DNA of 35,865 nucleotides, taken from positions 1 to 35,865 of the forward strand of contig CAYZXH010000013.1 in the NCBI GenBank assembly GCA_964482405.1, given 5' to 3'. Of the stretch, positions 1-7,812 are shown piece by piece (positions within the stretch are counted from its first letter, which is position 1; each line of letters begins with the position of its first letter). Below the pieces are notes generated by a model. The model worked only from the letters and a program-made list of their open reading frames with translations. It was not told where the DNA came from and ran no database searches. Origin of the DNA: Zestomicrobium sp964482405. GTDB taxonomy: Archaea; Thermoproteota; Thermoprotei_A; Sulfolobales; NBVN01. Both the position numbers and the translations under genes were made by a program.

Positions 1-359
1 ATTCTCCAAACCGAGAAACCCTTTTTCTCCGAATCTGCAAAATAGAATTGAAAGTAAAGGTAGGTGTTGGCGTGTTCATCTTTACATGTATCTCCATTCC
101 GAATCTGCAAGATAGAATTGAAAGATTACGGCTGGGCTCACACCATTCTTCAGTAAGTAAGTAACGAAGAATCTGCAAGATAGAATTGAAAGTATGTTCG
201 TTTTATTTATAAATATCTTGTTGTTGTCGAGAATCTGTGAGATAGAATTGAAGGAAGTTGAGGTGTCTGTAGATCTCGGAATCTAGGAATAGGGTTGAAA
301 AGTGAATAGTGCTGTTATGAAATCTAGTGAATAGATATTGCAAGATAGAACTGATGAAG
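1..359 (+). CRISPR. CRISPR array, trailer end, with decaying repeats
   Basis: Repeats of 24 nt lie at 31-54, 101-124, 169-192 and 231-254. They begin GAATCTGCAAGATAG and end in ATTGAAAG, the 5' handle typical of crenarchaeal type I-A crRNAs, so transcription should run left to right, toward the cas genes. The first repeat has one mismatch and the fourth has three. Two much weaker copies follow at about 279-302 and 335-359. Spacers are 46, 44 and 38 nt, then 24 and 32 nt between the weak copies; positions 1-30 are a partial spacer. Decay at the right side marks this as the leader-distal end, so the leader and the youngest spacers lie outside the window to the left. Confidence 0.93.
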
Positions 360-462
360 GTCTTTAACTCTTTAGCCTATAATAACTATATCTAGTGAGT
401 TGTGGTAAACTGTTGATACATTATAACATGCTTTTGCTTTAAGCTAGTGAAAACCGAATTTT

Positions 463-481
463 GGTATCAATAATTGATACC
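463..481. promoter_or_regulatory. Perfect palindrome upstream of the cas operon (candidate Csa3 operator)
   Basis: GGTATCAATAATTGATACC is a perfect inverted repeat of 9-bp arms around one A. It ends about 35 bp before the TATA box of csa5, a position that fits an activator or an upstream-binding regulator better than a simple roadblock. Csa3 proteins are known to bind palindromes near cas promoters, and a csa3 gene closes this operon, so Csa3 is the likely ligand by inference. Another half site, TTGATAC, lies at 413-419. Confidence 0.7.
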
Positions 482-515
482 ATTTATTTATACCAGTGAG
501 ATAAATATTTATTAA

Positions 516-548
516 CTTTAAAAAATAGATAAATATTGGCGGTATATA
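516..548 (+). promoter_or_regulatory. Core promoter of the cas operon, leaderless
   Basis: CTTTAAAAAATA at 516-527 is a good archaeal TATA box. Counting about 26 nt from its centre puts the transcription start at about 548, one base before the csa5 ATG, so the mRNA should be leaderless. No ribosome site is evident before 549, which agrees. The rest of 360-548 is AT-rich and carries CTAGTGA at 392-398 and 444-450, with a relative at 493-499. Confidence 0.65.
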
Positions 549-902
549 ATGCAACCAGTCCACTACTTTAACTTAAGTAGCGAAGACGAAATAGCAATTA
601 AGAACATAGCTCGCGGGTTAAGTTACTTCGCGCGGGAGAGGGCTTATGGATATATAGACCGAATGGCAAACGCGTTTTCCATTATTACTCTTAGGCATGT
701 CCTTTCAGAGTTCCTGAGAGACCTTAAAAGCGAATATGATCGCGGTGCTAATGTCTTTATGCCCTCAGCCAAAGATGTCGAGGCATTCTTAAGACTAGCT
801 GAGAAAGACCTTAGCATAGTTAAAATAGTAGCATCTCTAGCTCTCGCGTATTCCTGGACCTCACAAAAGAAACAAAAAGAGGAAACAGAAGGTGGTAAAT
901 GA
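549..902 (+). CDS. csa5: Csa5, small subunit of the type I-A Cascade complex
   Basis: The 117-residue protein is mostly helical and ends in a charged lysine/glutamate-rich tail (QKKQKEETEGGK). It has no catalytic motif. Its size, its place as first gene of the operon and the cas7 gene directly after it fit Csa5 (Cas11a), which lines the effector complex beside Cas7 and helps hold target DNA. Its stop overlaps the cas7 start in an ATGA, so the two are translationally coupled. The ATG at 549 sits at the predicted transcription start. Recognition rests on size, context and general composition, because Csa5 proteins diverge strongly. Confidence 0.8.
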   Translation: MQPVHYFNLSSEDEIAIKNIARGLSYFARERAYGYIDRMANAFSIITLRHVLSEFLRDLKSEYDRGANVFMPSAKDVEAFLRLAEKDLSIVKIVASLALAYSWTSQKKQKEETEGGK

Positions 903-2211
903 TGGTGTTCCTCTCACTAGCCACTAGAATTGAAGTTAATGTAGAAGCCTTCAACGCTGTTGAGACAGTTGGTAATTTAACTAGGCATAGAAGAGCTCCG
1001 ATGGTAGTGCCTTTCGAGGGAGGTTATCGCCTCATCTATGTTCCAGCGGTTAGCGGGGAATCCCTAGCCAACGCATACCAACGAGCTCTAGTTGACGTAG
1101 CTAGAGTCATTTACAAAGGTCTCGAACCACCATTAAGTGAGTGGGATAAGAGATACGAGTTCTCTAAATTCATGGACAATGCACACCTCACACAATCACT
1201 TATAGAACTTCTGGGAATCAGCGACGAGGAAAGCTCTGCTACTAAGAAAGGCAAATCTAAATCATCTGAGCAGAAAGACTTAAATCAAATACGAGAACTA
1301 AAGCACAAATTCGAAAAGAAAGCCATAACCGAAAGCATAGTGGCTGACATCGGGGGCTTCCTCTACGCCGCGGAAACACCGATTAGGAGAACTTCTAGAT
1401 TCTACGTGGGATACATGCTCCCAGTCTATGATGCCATAAACGCGCTAGCCATAGAGGCTCAGCTACATGCAAGACACATGCCGGCCGAGACCATGAAAGA
1501 GTCTGAGGAAAGCGAGGAAAGTGAGGAAGGTGAGGAAAGCGAGGAAGGTGAGGAAAGAACTAGACGTGCTCAGAAGATATACTATGTGGAGGTAGNNNNN
1601 NNNNNNNNNNNNNNNNNNNNNNNNNNNNNNNNNNNNNNNNNNNNNNNNNNNNNNNNNNNNNNNNNNNNNNNNNNNNNNNNNNNNNNNNNNNNNNNGAGGA
1701 AGGTGAGGAAAGAACTAGACGTGCTCAGAAGATATACTATGTGGAGGTAGCTTCAGCAGTATACGGCATATCTTTCGCGCTAGATGTGAGCGGCATAGGC
1801 ATGACCTCCCTTGTGAAACTAGAGGAGGCTGTAGATAGGAGTGAGAGAACCAGAAGGGTTAAAGTAGCTCTAGGAGCTCTTCAACAATTATTCACTGGAA
1901 TAGGCTTTGGAGCGAAACTGAGCAGGTTCACCCCCATAAAGAGGGTGATCTCAGCAGTTGCAACAATAACCCACCCACATCCGTTCGTAGCGTCACCCCC
2001 ACAACTTAGTGGCTATACACGTGAAACTATCGAGAGACTTCTGAAATATCAGGGACTTATGAGTAAACTAGGAATAGCACCAGAAGTTAGAGCGGTAGTT
2101 TACGGAGATACTGTTAAGCAAGTTGCAGGGATTCATATCTGCTCAAGCATAGAGGAGTTCTTCGAGAAACTTATAGTCGAGACATTAACCTTCTTCGAAA
2201 GGTTCGGTTAG
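899..2211 (+). CDS. cas7: Cas7 (Csa2), backbone of the type I-A effector; interrupted only by an assembly gap
   Basis: The N-terminus (RIEVNVEAFNAVETVGNLTR, then RRAPMVVP and VSGESLANAYQ) is typical of the Csa2/DevR RAMP family, which coats the crRNA along the effector complex. Bases 1596-1695 are N. The 55 bases before the gap (1541-1595) are repeated exactly after it (1696-1750). Joining 1595 to 1751 restores one frame, GTG GAG GTA GCT TCA, and gives a protein of about 385 residues, longer than the usual 320 or so. Extra length comes partly from an acidic run at residues 201-219 built from 9-bp units coding E-E-S or E-E-G. This repeat probably broke the assembly, so its true copy number is unknown. 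The gene is likely intact, not a pseudogene. ATG at 899 or 902 may be used. Confidence 0.9.
1596..1695. other. Assembly gap of 100 N
   Basis: Exactly 100 N, the customary placeholder for a gap of unknown size. Identical 55-bp sequences flank it, so the two contig ends overlap rather than being separated. The gap falls just after a low-complexity GAGGAA-type tandem repeat (about 1499-1557) that is hard to assemble. Confidence 0.97.
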
Positions 2212-2228
2212 AGCCTGGGCGGTAGCCC

Positions 2229-2990
2229 ATGAGCTTTTTCTACGTTAAAACCTCACTTGTTTTTCACTGGGGACATAGTAGCAGGAAATATATATCTAGT
2301 AAAACCAGAGAGTCCTATATAGTACCCCCTCCGTCAACGTTGATAGGAGCCCTTTCTTACGGATACGCCAAAATTAGGGGGCTATCTGAGGAGAGCGGAG
2401 ACGTAAGTACCGCGGAGCTCATAAGAGAGAATATCCTCTCAGTAAATATTAGGGTTCTCTCACCCCTCACACACTACGCGGACCTAACGAAGATATGGTG
2501 GTTTAAGGAGAGAGAAAAACTAGCTAAGACAGACGCTGTAGCGATAGGTAAGACATACATAGGAGCTAAGCATGAGGGAAGCGTAGACCTTGAAGTGGTT
2601 TACGTTTTCAAGAGAAACCTAAAGTTAGAAAAACAACACATAGTAGAGGCAGCTTACTCTATCATCAGGGTAGGCGGATCGAGAGGACTAGTTTCAGTAA
2701 ACGAAGTAAATTACGGGGAGGCCTTCGAGATTAGCGCCAGAGTTATTCGGACCAAGTTCTCTACATGGTCTGACCTTGTTGATCTAGAAACTATAAAACC
2801 GCCTCTACTAAAGGAACTAGTAGTAGATTATAGACAGGCAAAGATCGGCGACTACTCCAATGCACCATTTAGAGAGCATGTCTACATGTATAGGACGGAT
2901 GTTCTCAAACCTATAGAAGCAGAGGTGTCGTTGAGGTCTGGTGCTCTACCTCTAGTAGTGGGGGACGAGGTGATAGTTGTTGAGCCGTAA
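2229..2990 (+). CDS. cas5: Cas5a, crRNA 5'-handle-binding subunit
   Basis: The 253-residue protein begins with a RAMP fold and carries PPPSTLIGAL at residues 32-41, a signature seen in Cas5 proteins, and a glycine-rich loop RVGGSRGLVSVNE near residues 147-159. Cas5 caps the crRNA 5' handle in the type I effector; in type I-A it pairs with Cas7. The gene starts 17 nt after the cas7 stop and overlaps the start of cas8a2 by 14 nt, so it lies inside one transcript. Type I-A Cas5 is not expected to process crRNA; Cas6 does that and is not seen here. Confidence 0.9.
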   Translation: MSFFYVKTSLVFHWGHSSRKYISSKTRESYIVPPPSTLIGALSYGYAKIRGLSEESGDVSTAELIRENILSVNIRVLSPLTHYADLTKIWWFKEREKLAKTDAVAIGKTYIGAKHEGSVDLEVVYVFKRNLKLEKQHIVEAAYSIIRVGGSRGLVSVNEVNYGEAFEISARVIRTKFSTWSDLVDLETIKPPLLKELVVDYRQAKIGDYSNAPFREHVYMYRTDVLKPIEAEVSLRSGALPLVVGDEVIVVEP

Positions 2991-4146
2991 CCAAAGAATT
3001 CTAATAGAACTTCCTCCAGAGGGTTTGTTTCTAAGAGAAATAGCTATCACAGCCGTAAATGCGTTAAGCTACTTCGGAGAAATGAACGTAGAAGTACGAG
3101 GGAATTCCGTAGAACTCCATTCTAAGGATCTTGCTTATTCTCTTTCGAGGGCTAGGGAAGGATTGAAAGAGCTTCTGAATATAAAGGTTTCAGGAGGGAT
3201 GCGCTGGCCACCTATCCATAGAAATGATAAAGGAACTCTCAAGAAGAGTAGGGTTGTTGCTAGCAAGATCGAAGCCCTACAAAGCTATGCTGACTTAACT
3301 AAAGAATTTATTGATCACCTACCGGAGCTCTCAGCTAGTGAACTGAAGGTGAGCTACGAACAGGATCAACTACTCCTAGGTAGTGGTGACATGGCCTTAC
3401 CACAACTTCTCAAGATAGAGTTCTATGAGGGGTTACTAACGTATGGCAAACCCTATCTCAGCAAAATCGACATTCGCTTAGATGATTGCTGGCTCGCTTT
3501 ACTTGCCTCAGGTCTCGCCGTGGCTTACACGGGCTACATAAAATTCGTGACCACACCGAAAATCTTAGAAAGTACGAGAGCCTTCGCTTCTATAGTTTCT
3601 ATAGAGCTAGCCGAGCTTTTTGAGGGAGTTAGAATAAAAGTAACGATACCATACCTCCTATACGTCCATATATTGGCAAGACTCCTTGCTGAAGAAAGTT
3701 TTAGAGCATCTCACACCGTCGAGCTCACAAAAAGTCTCGCAAGATTATTTGAAGATTATGAACCACCGAGAGAACACATTTACTTCAGAACTCATACCCT
3801 AGAATTTGATGGAAAGACCTACAGGGAACTATCACGTGAGGATATAATATTCAGTGCCTCTATCTTCGAGTTTCTAGATAGAATCGGGGATAGAAGATGT
3901 TTAGATCAACTGAGAAGCTTTATCCGCATGACGTCACGTGCCGGAATTGACGCTAGAGCGTCGAAAATACTAAACGCGATTACATATCTTTATGAAGCTA
4001 TTCACGGAGCTAAGGATACGGCATTTACTGCATATTACTTAACTAGGATAGCGACAGACGCATCAGAGGAGGGGAGGTCGCTATTCACACGTACTTGCGC
4101 CGAGAAAATAGTAAGAGCTTTGGTGCCAATCGGTGTTAAGACTTAG
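2977..4146 (+). CDS. cas8a2: Cas8a2 (Csa4), large subunit of the type I-A effector
   Basis: This 389-residue protein lies between cas5 and cas3', where many type I-A loci keep the Csa4/Cas8a2 large subunit. It begins with ILIELPPEGLFLREIAI and has no recognisable enzymatic motif, only helical stretches in the second half. In the family it contacts the PAM and helps recruit Cas3. TTG at 2977 is preceded by GAGGTGAT at a suitable distance inside the end of cas5; a second TTG follows directly at 2980. Large subunits diverge quickly, so the name leans on context as well as on the sequence. Confidence 0.8.
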   Translation: MLSRNQRILIELPPEGLFLREIAITAVNALSYFGEMNVEVRGNSVELHSKDLAYSLSRAREGLKELLNIKVSGGMRWPPIHRNDKGTLKKSRVVASKIEALQSYADLTKEFIDHLPELSASELKVSYEQDQLLLGSGDMALPQLLKIEFYEGLLTYGKPYLSKIDIRLDDCWLALLASGLAVAYTGYIKFVTTPKILESTRAFASIVSIELAELFEGVRIKVTIPYLLYVHILARLLAEESFRASHTVELTKSLARLFEDYEPPREHIYFRTHTLEFDGKTYRELSREDIIFSASIFEFLDRIGDRRCLDQLRSFIRMTSRAGIDARASKILNAITYLYEAIHGAKDTAFTAYYLTRIATDASEEGRSLFTRTCAEKIVRALVPIGVKT

Positions 4147-5947
4147 GGACCTATACGCCGAGCTAGTTAATAGAGGTTTTTTCGAATCCAAAGAAAAAAG
4201 AGAGTTTCTTGAGGAGATAGCTTTAGATGCCGTTGAAACAGGTGTTAAACAAAGAAAATTAGTTATAGTGAGGGCTCCTCCAGGGATAGGTAAGACAGCA
4301 ATATCTGCAACACTAGCATCATCAACGCTCACTGGACTCTTAGAAGAATATCTACAGTTAATTCATGTTGTGCCGACGAGAGCTTTAGTCGAGGACTTAA
4401 GAAGTAGAATTCTGGAAGGATTCTCTAGAGTATTAGGTGATGAAGAATTAGCTAAGAAGATCGTTGCGCGCCAGTATGGGCTGGCTCATGAAGCACCTTA
4501 TCTTTCAGGATTCCTTATTGTGACAACATATGACACCTACTTCTATAATATTGTTAAGATACCGCCTGACGAGCTCAGAAAGATAGCTAGTGATAGTTCC
4601 TTGGGACATTACGAAATTCCGCGCGCATCTATACTTTCATCAGTCAACGCTTTCGACGAAGTCCACCTAATCCTTGAGGAGGGTAAGGAAGCCGCCAAGT
4701 CCTACTTAGCCGTAACAAGGTTTCTCTGTGAAGCTGAAGCTTCTCCCATCCTACTAACTGCGACCCTGCCAACCAAGATTTTTGAAAGAGTTAAAGCACT
4801 ATCTAGCCGTGGAACAGTTTTAGTAGACTATGACACAAGATACTATCCTGCCGTGACTAGAGACAGCTTCTACGTCAGGGAATTAGAGAAAACATTAGAG
4901 CCAGTAGATAAAGGACTCATGGGTTTATTAAACGAAGATAGAAATAAATCTCTCGTAGACGTAATTCATGAAAAAATAAAAGAACCCACTGGAAAAACCG
5001 CTATAGTAGTTAATACTATTGAAGAAGCTAAGAAGCATTATCGAGAACTCCGTAAACTCGGTTATAGACCCGTGCTACTTACATCCCGCCTAACTCCAGA
5101 AGATAAAGAGAGGAAAGTAAAGTATGTTAAAGAAAACCCTCGTGTCATCTTAGTATCCACTCAGGTAATAGAAGTAGGTGTTGACTTAAGTTTTGATGTA
5201 ATGATATCAGAATTAGCCCCACCGAGCAGTCTTGTTCAGAGACTTGGTAGGCTGGCCAGACGTCAAGAAGATAGCTATGGTCTTTGGTTAGTCTACTATA
5301 GTAGGGAGACCCTAGAACACGGCTCACACGTTTATGATCCCTCATTGGTGAATTGTTGCGGAAAATATCTAAAGGAGATACTTAATAACAACCTAAAAAT
5401 TCACTGGCACCTACCGGTGATCTACGGTTTAAACTCTAAGTTGGTAGGTTATATGAGCTTAATAGATACGTGCTGGCTAGAGTACGAATGTGTAGATTCC
5501 CCATACGTGTTCGAGGCCTTAGCCTACCCAACAGTGAACTCTAGGCAAGTCCTCAACTACATTAAGTACATTAAGGGTAGCCTCAGAGAGGAGAATCTCT
5601 GCACTCTCTACTTACTCCAACCTGATGAGACATGTCCTGAAAACCTTAAAGAATTCCTTACATCCTTAAACTCCAGAAGTATTTCCATACCATGTGAAAA
5701 AGCCCTAAAGTACGTAAAGGAGGTTCTCAAGACTTATGGGAATGGGAGTATTAAAGAGATTAGGTACGATTATAGCTCAGGACATGGGAGTTCTAAACTC
5801 AGGTGTGAAAAACTAGATCATGGTAAAGTTAATAGTTTACGTAAATACCTTAATGAGCATTTTTACTTACCTGAAATACTAGCTATAAGTATTCCTGCAG
5901 AGCTCTACGAACAAGGTGTCTTCGGTGAGGGTCTCAGAGACCTCTAA
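4133..5947 (+). CDS. cas3': Cas3', DEAD/DEAH-type helicase of type I-A CRISPR
   Basis: A 604-residue superfamily 2 helicase. Walker A is APPGIGKTA at residues 48-56, Walker B is DEVH at 175-178, motif III is TATLP at 209-213, and motif VI is QRLGRLAR at 369-376 after VSTQVIEVGVDLSF. It has no HD nuclease domain; that is encoded separately by the next gene, the usual arrangement in type I-A. The pair unwinds and degrades invader DNA once the effector has bound. GTG at 4133 overlaps the end of cas8a2 by 14 nt, and its own end overlaps cas3'' by 32 nt. Confidence 0.95.
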   Translation: MLRLRDLYAELVNRGFFESKEKREFLEEIALDAVETGVKQRKLVIVRAPPGIGKTAISATLASSTLTGLLEEYLQLIHVVPTRALVEDLRSRILEGFSRVLGDEELAKKIVARQYGLAHEAPYLSGFLIVTTYDTYFYNIVKIPPDELRKIASDSSLGHYEIPRASILSSVNAFDEVHLILEEGKEAAKSYLAVTRFLCEAEASPILLTATLPTKIFERVKALSSRGTVLVDYDTRYYPAVTRDSFYVRELEKTLEPVDKGLMGLLNEDRNKSLVDVIHEKIKEPTGKTAIVVNTIEEAKKHYRELRKLGYRPVLLTSRLTPEDKERKVKYVKENPRVILVSTQVIEVGVDLSFDVMISELAPPSSLVQRLGRLARRQEDSYGLWLVYYSRETLEHGSHVYDPSLVNCCGKYLKEILNNNLKIHWHLPVIYGLNSKLVGYMSLIDTCWLEYECVDSPYVFEALAYPTVNSRQVLNYIKYIKGSLREENLCTLYLLQPDETCPENLKEFLTSLNSRSISIPCEKALKYVKEVLKTYGNGSIKEIRYDYSSGHGSSKLRCEKLDHGKVNSLRKYLNEHFYLPEILAISIPAELYEQGVFGEGLRDL

Positions 5948-6827
5948 GTTGGAGCTTTGTACGGAACCCATTGCCGGCTGCGATAGAGAGAATAATTGTC
6001 TAGAATCCTTAACTAACCACGTAGAATCCATGATAAGGATACTACGAGGACCTACACGAAGGCTAACACTCTACGCGGAAAGAGATTACTTATCCTTGCT
6101 TGAATTCCTAGCGTCAGGAAGATATAGCTTAGGTAATACTAGCTTCATAAAAGAGCTTCAGAACACCAGTGTTTTAGAGATTTTAGCAGTGTTTCACGAC
6201 CTCGGTAAATGCACCCTATTCTCACAGGAAAGTCTCAGAGAAAACTGCACCGCACCTTATCACGAAATTCTTTCAGCTACCCTATTATTAGCGTACTTAT
6301 CATTTCTAGGAGCCGACCCTCCGATAGCAGCCGTAGGACCTCCTGTATTAGCCGTATTACTTCATCATCATGCCATGCGTAGCTTAGATGATGTACGGCA
6401 TCGTATTCAAAATACACAGATTAATACAAAATCTGAAGATCTAGAATGTGTTTTAGAGTGTCTGAATAGTCTTCTTAAGGTCGTGGATATGCCACAAGCC
6501 AACGAGTTCAGTTCACATATTCGTTCTCAGGGCTTAGAGAAATATATTAAGGGTCTCACCAAGCTTATAAATAGTCTTAAAGCAGATGATAAAAAGGAAA
6601 ATCATGTGCTAATCAGAATTTACAAAAGCTCTATTCTACTAACCGAAGTTTTAAGTATAGCAGACAATTTTGCTGCCACAAAAAACAGAAAATACTGCAA
6701 GGAAGCTCAGGTAGATGGAGCGCAGCAAATAGGGATTCTTCACGGATTTATACGTCCCCTTCTAAACAGGGAGTTAGATAGGGAGGAGATCTCTATGGCT
6801 CTTAAGAGAGCGTTAGGGATTAGTTAG
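5916..6827 (+). CDS. cas3'': Cas3'', HD-family nuclease of type I-A CRISPR
   Basis: The 303-residue protein has the HD signature AVFHDLGKC with H94-D95, preceded by H35 in NHVESMI, and followed by H116 in PYHEIL and a His run at 150-152, matching the metal ligands of Cas3'' HD nucleases. It is the DNA-cutting partner of the Cas3' helicase just upstream. The start is uncertain: GTG at 5916 gives the longest form, while GTG at 5925 sits 6 nt after GGTG and is equally possible. Many cysteines (C15, C22, C28, C99) are present but form no motif that I recognise. Confidence 0.9.
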   Translation: MSSVRVSETSKLELCTEPIAGCDRENNCLESLTNHVESMIRILRGPTRRLTLYAERDYLSLLEFLASGRYSLGNTSFIKELQNTSVLEILAVFHDLGKCTLFSQESLRENCTAPYHEILSATLLLAYLSFLGADPPIAAVGPPVLAVLLHHHAMRSLDDVRHRIQNTQINTKSEDLECVLECLNSLLKVVDMPQANEFSSHIRSQGLEKYIKGLTKLINSLKADDKKENHVLIRIYKSSILLTEVLSIADNFAATKNRKYCKEAQVDGAQQIGILHGFIRPLLNRELDREEISMALKRALGIS

Positions 6828-6841
6828 GTGAGCGGCAGAGT

Positions 6842-7486
6842 ATGACAACACTAGTAGCTACTGTAGGATTTGATGAGAAATTTGTGATAAGAGCTATAAT
6901 GAGACATGTTGATTCTCTTGAGAAGGTGTACTTGATAACGGCTACGCCAGTAGAGGAGAGAGTTAGGAAAGCTGTGAGACTAATCGAGGAGTTCATTAAT
7001 AAGATTCTGAAGGAGCCAGATAAGGAAATTAAGCTGGAAGTGGTTGAAACCGACTTAAGGGACTTCTTTGGCGCGATAGCAGAACTTAGGAAGAAATGCT
7101 TCGAGGAGGATGAGGTAGCTAACACGTATGTTATAAATCTAAGTGGAGGTATGAGGGCTCTCATACTAGCAGTGTTGACAGCTTTCGTGATCTCAGGTAA
7201 GACCGGCAAAATCGAGGTAGAGCTTGAGAACTTTAAAGGAGTAATTAGTTTCGGTCCAGAGCTTCTAAGAGAGGTTGGTCTAGGAGATTACGATAAAAAG
7301 ATACTTAGAAGCTTGGCCAAGCGCGGTAAAGCTACTTATAAAGAGATCCTCAAAGATACGGGCTTGCCAAGAGCAACTCTCTTTAGGATTCTAAAAAGCC
7401 TTAGACTAAGGGGATTCATAAACACAGAAATAATTGGAAGAACCTCCTACTACAGCCTAACAGACGTAGGTAGAGCCTACGCGTGA
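6842..7486 (+). CDS. csa3: Csa3, CARF-HTH transcription regulator of CRISPR-Cas
   Basis: The 214-residue protein has an N-terminal CARF (Rossmann-like) domain, seen from TTLVATVGFDEKFVIRAIM and the loop NLSGGMRAL at residues 99-107, and a C-terminal winged helix from about residue 148 (DKKILRSLAKRGKATYKEIL, then LPRATLFRILKSLRLRGF). Csa3 proteins sense cyclic oligoadenylate and activate or repress cas or adaptation genes. It is the last gene of the operon, 14 nt after cas3'', with GGTGA ahead of the ATG. The palindrome at 463-481 is its most likely target here, by inference. Confidence 0.93.
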   Translation: MTTLVATVGFDEKFVIRAIMRHVDSLEKVYLITATPVEERVRKAVRLIEEFINKILKEPDKEIKLEVVETDLRDFFGAIAELRKKCFEEDEVANTYVINLSGGMRALILAVLTAFVISGKTGKIEVELENFKGVISFGPELLREVGLGDYDKKILRSLAKRGKATYKEILKDTGLPRATLFRILKSLRLRGFINTEIIGRTSYYSLTDVGRAYA

Positions 7487-7516
7487 TAGCTAAACACCGT
7501 CTTAGCGAAATACAGG

Positions 7517-7723
7517 GTATGAACATCAGGCATACGTCGAAAGTAGGTGAATTCATCATTACCTCCTTACGTGTCAAAGAAGAATGAATTAAGAGAAAAA
7601 CGAATGACCCTCACGTAGTTGCAGAAATTGCTGTATCAATAAAGAATGAATTGAAAGACCTTATAGAATGTTCGTAGAACCACGACCTGATTATGTATGT
7701 ATCAATAAGGAATGAATTGAAAG
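7517..7723 (+). CRISPR. Relic CRISPR mini-array with a different repeat
   Basis: Two near-identical 26-nt repeats lie at 7632-7657 and 7698-7723. They begin TGTATCAATAA and end GAATGAATTGAAAG, differ by one base, and enclose a 40-nt spacer. A degenerate copy at 7572-7595 (TGTCAAAGAAGAATGAATTA, then AGAG) is followed by a 36-nt spacer-like stretch. An even weaker copy may lie at 7517-7543, ending CGAAAG. The handle ATTGAAAG matches the first array but the 5' half of the repeat differs. I see no clear leader. Decay is worst on the left, where the leader should be, so the array is probably no longer growing. The rest of 7487-7812 holds no gene that I can support. Confidence 0.75.
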
Positions 7724-7812
7724 TTTGTGGTGAATCTTTTGTTTAGGTTGCTTATGTTTGGTGTTGGTGAGGAGTGGGTCTTTTGGGTGTTTAGGGGGGT
7801 GCTGGGAGGTTT

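Noticed and set aside
1741..2211. A separate small gene starting inside the second part of cas7
   Set aside because: It is the C-terminal part of Cas7; the break is due to the N run, and the frame is restored when the duplicated flank is merged.
7596..7631. Pseudo-spacer start AAAAACGAAT resembling AAAACCGAAT in the cas control region (451-460) as a guide for crRNA-based control
   Set aside because: The match needs a one-base insertion and is AT-rich, so there is no contiguous seed.
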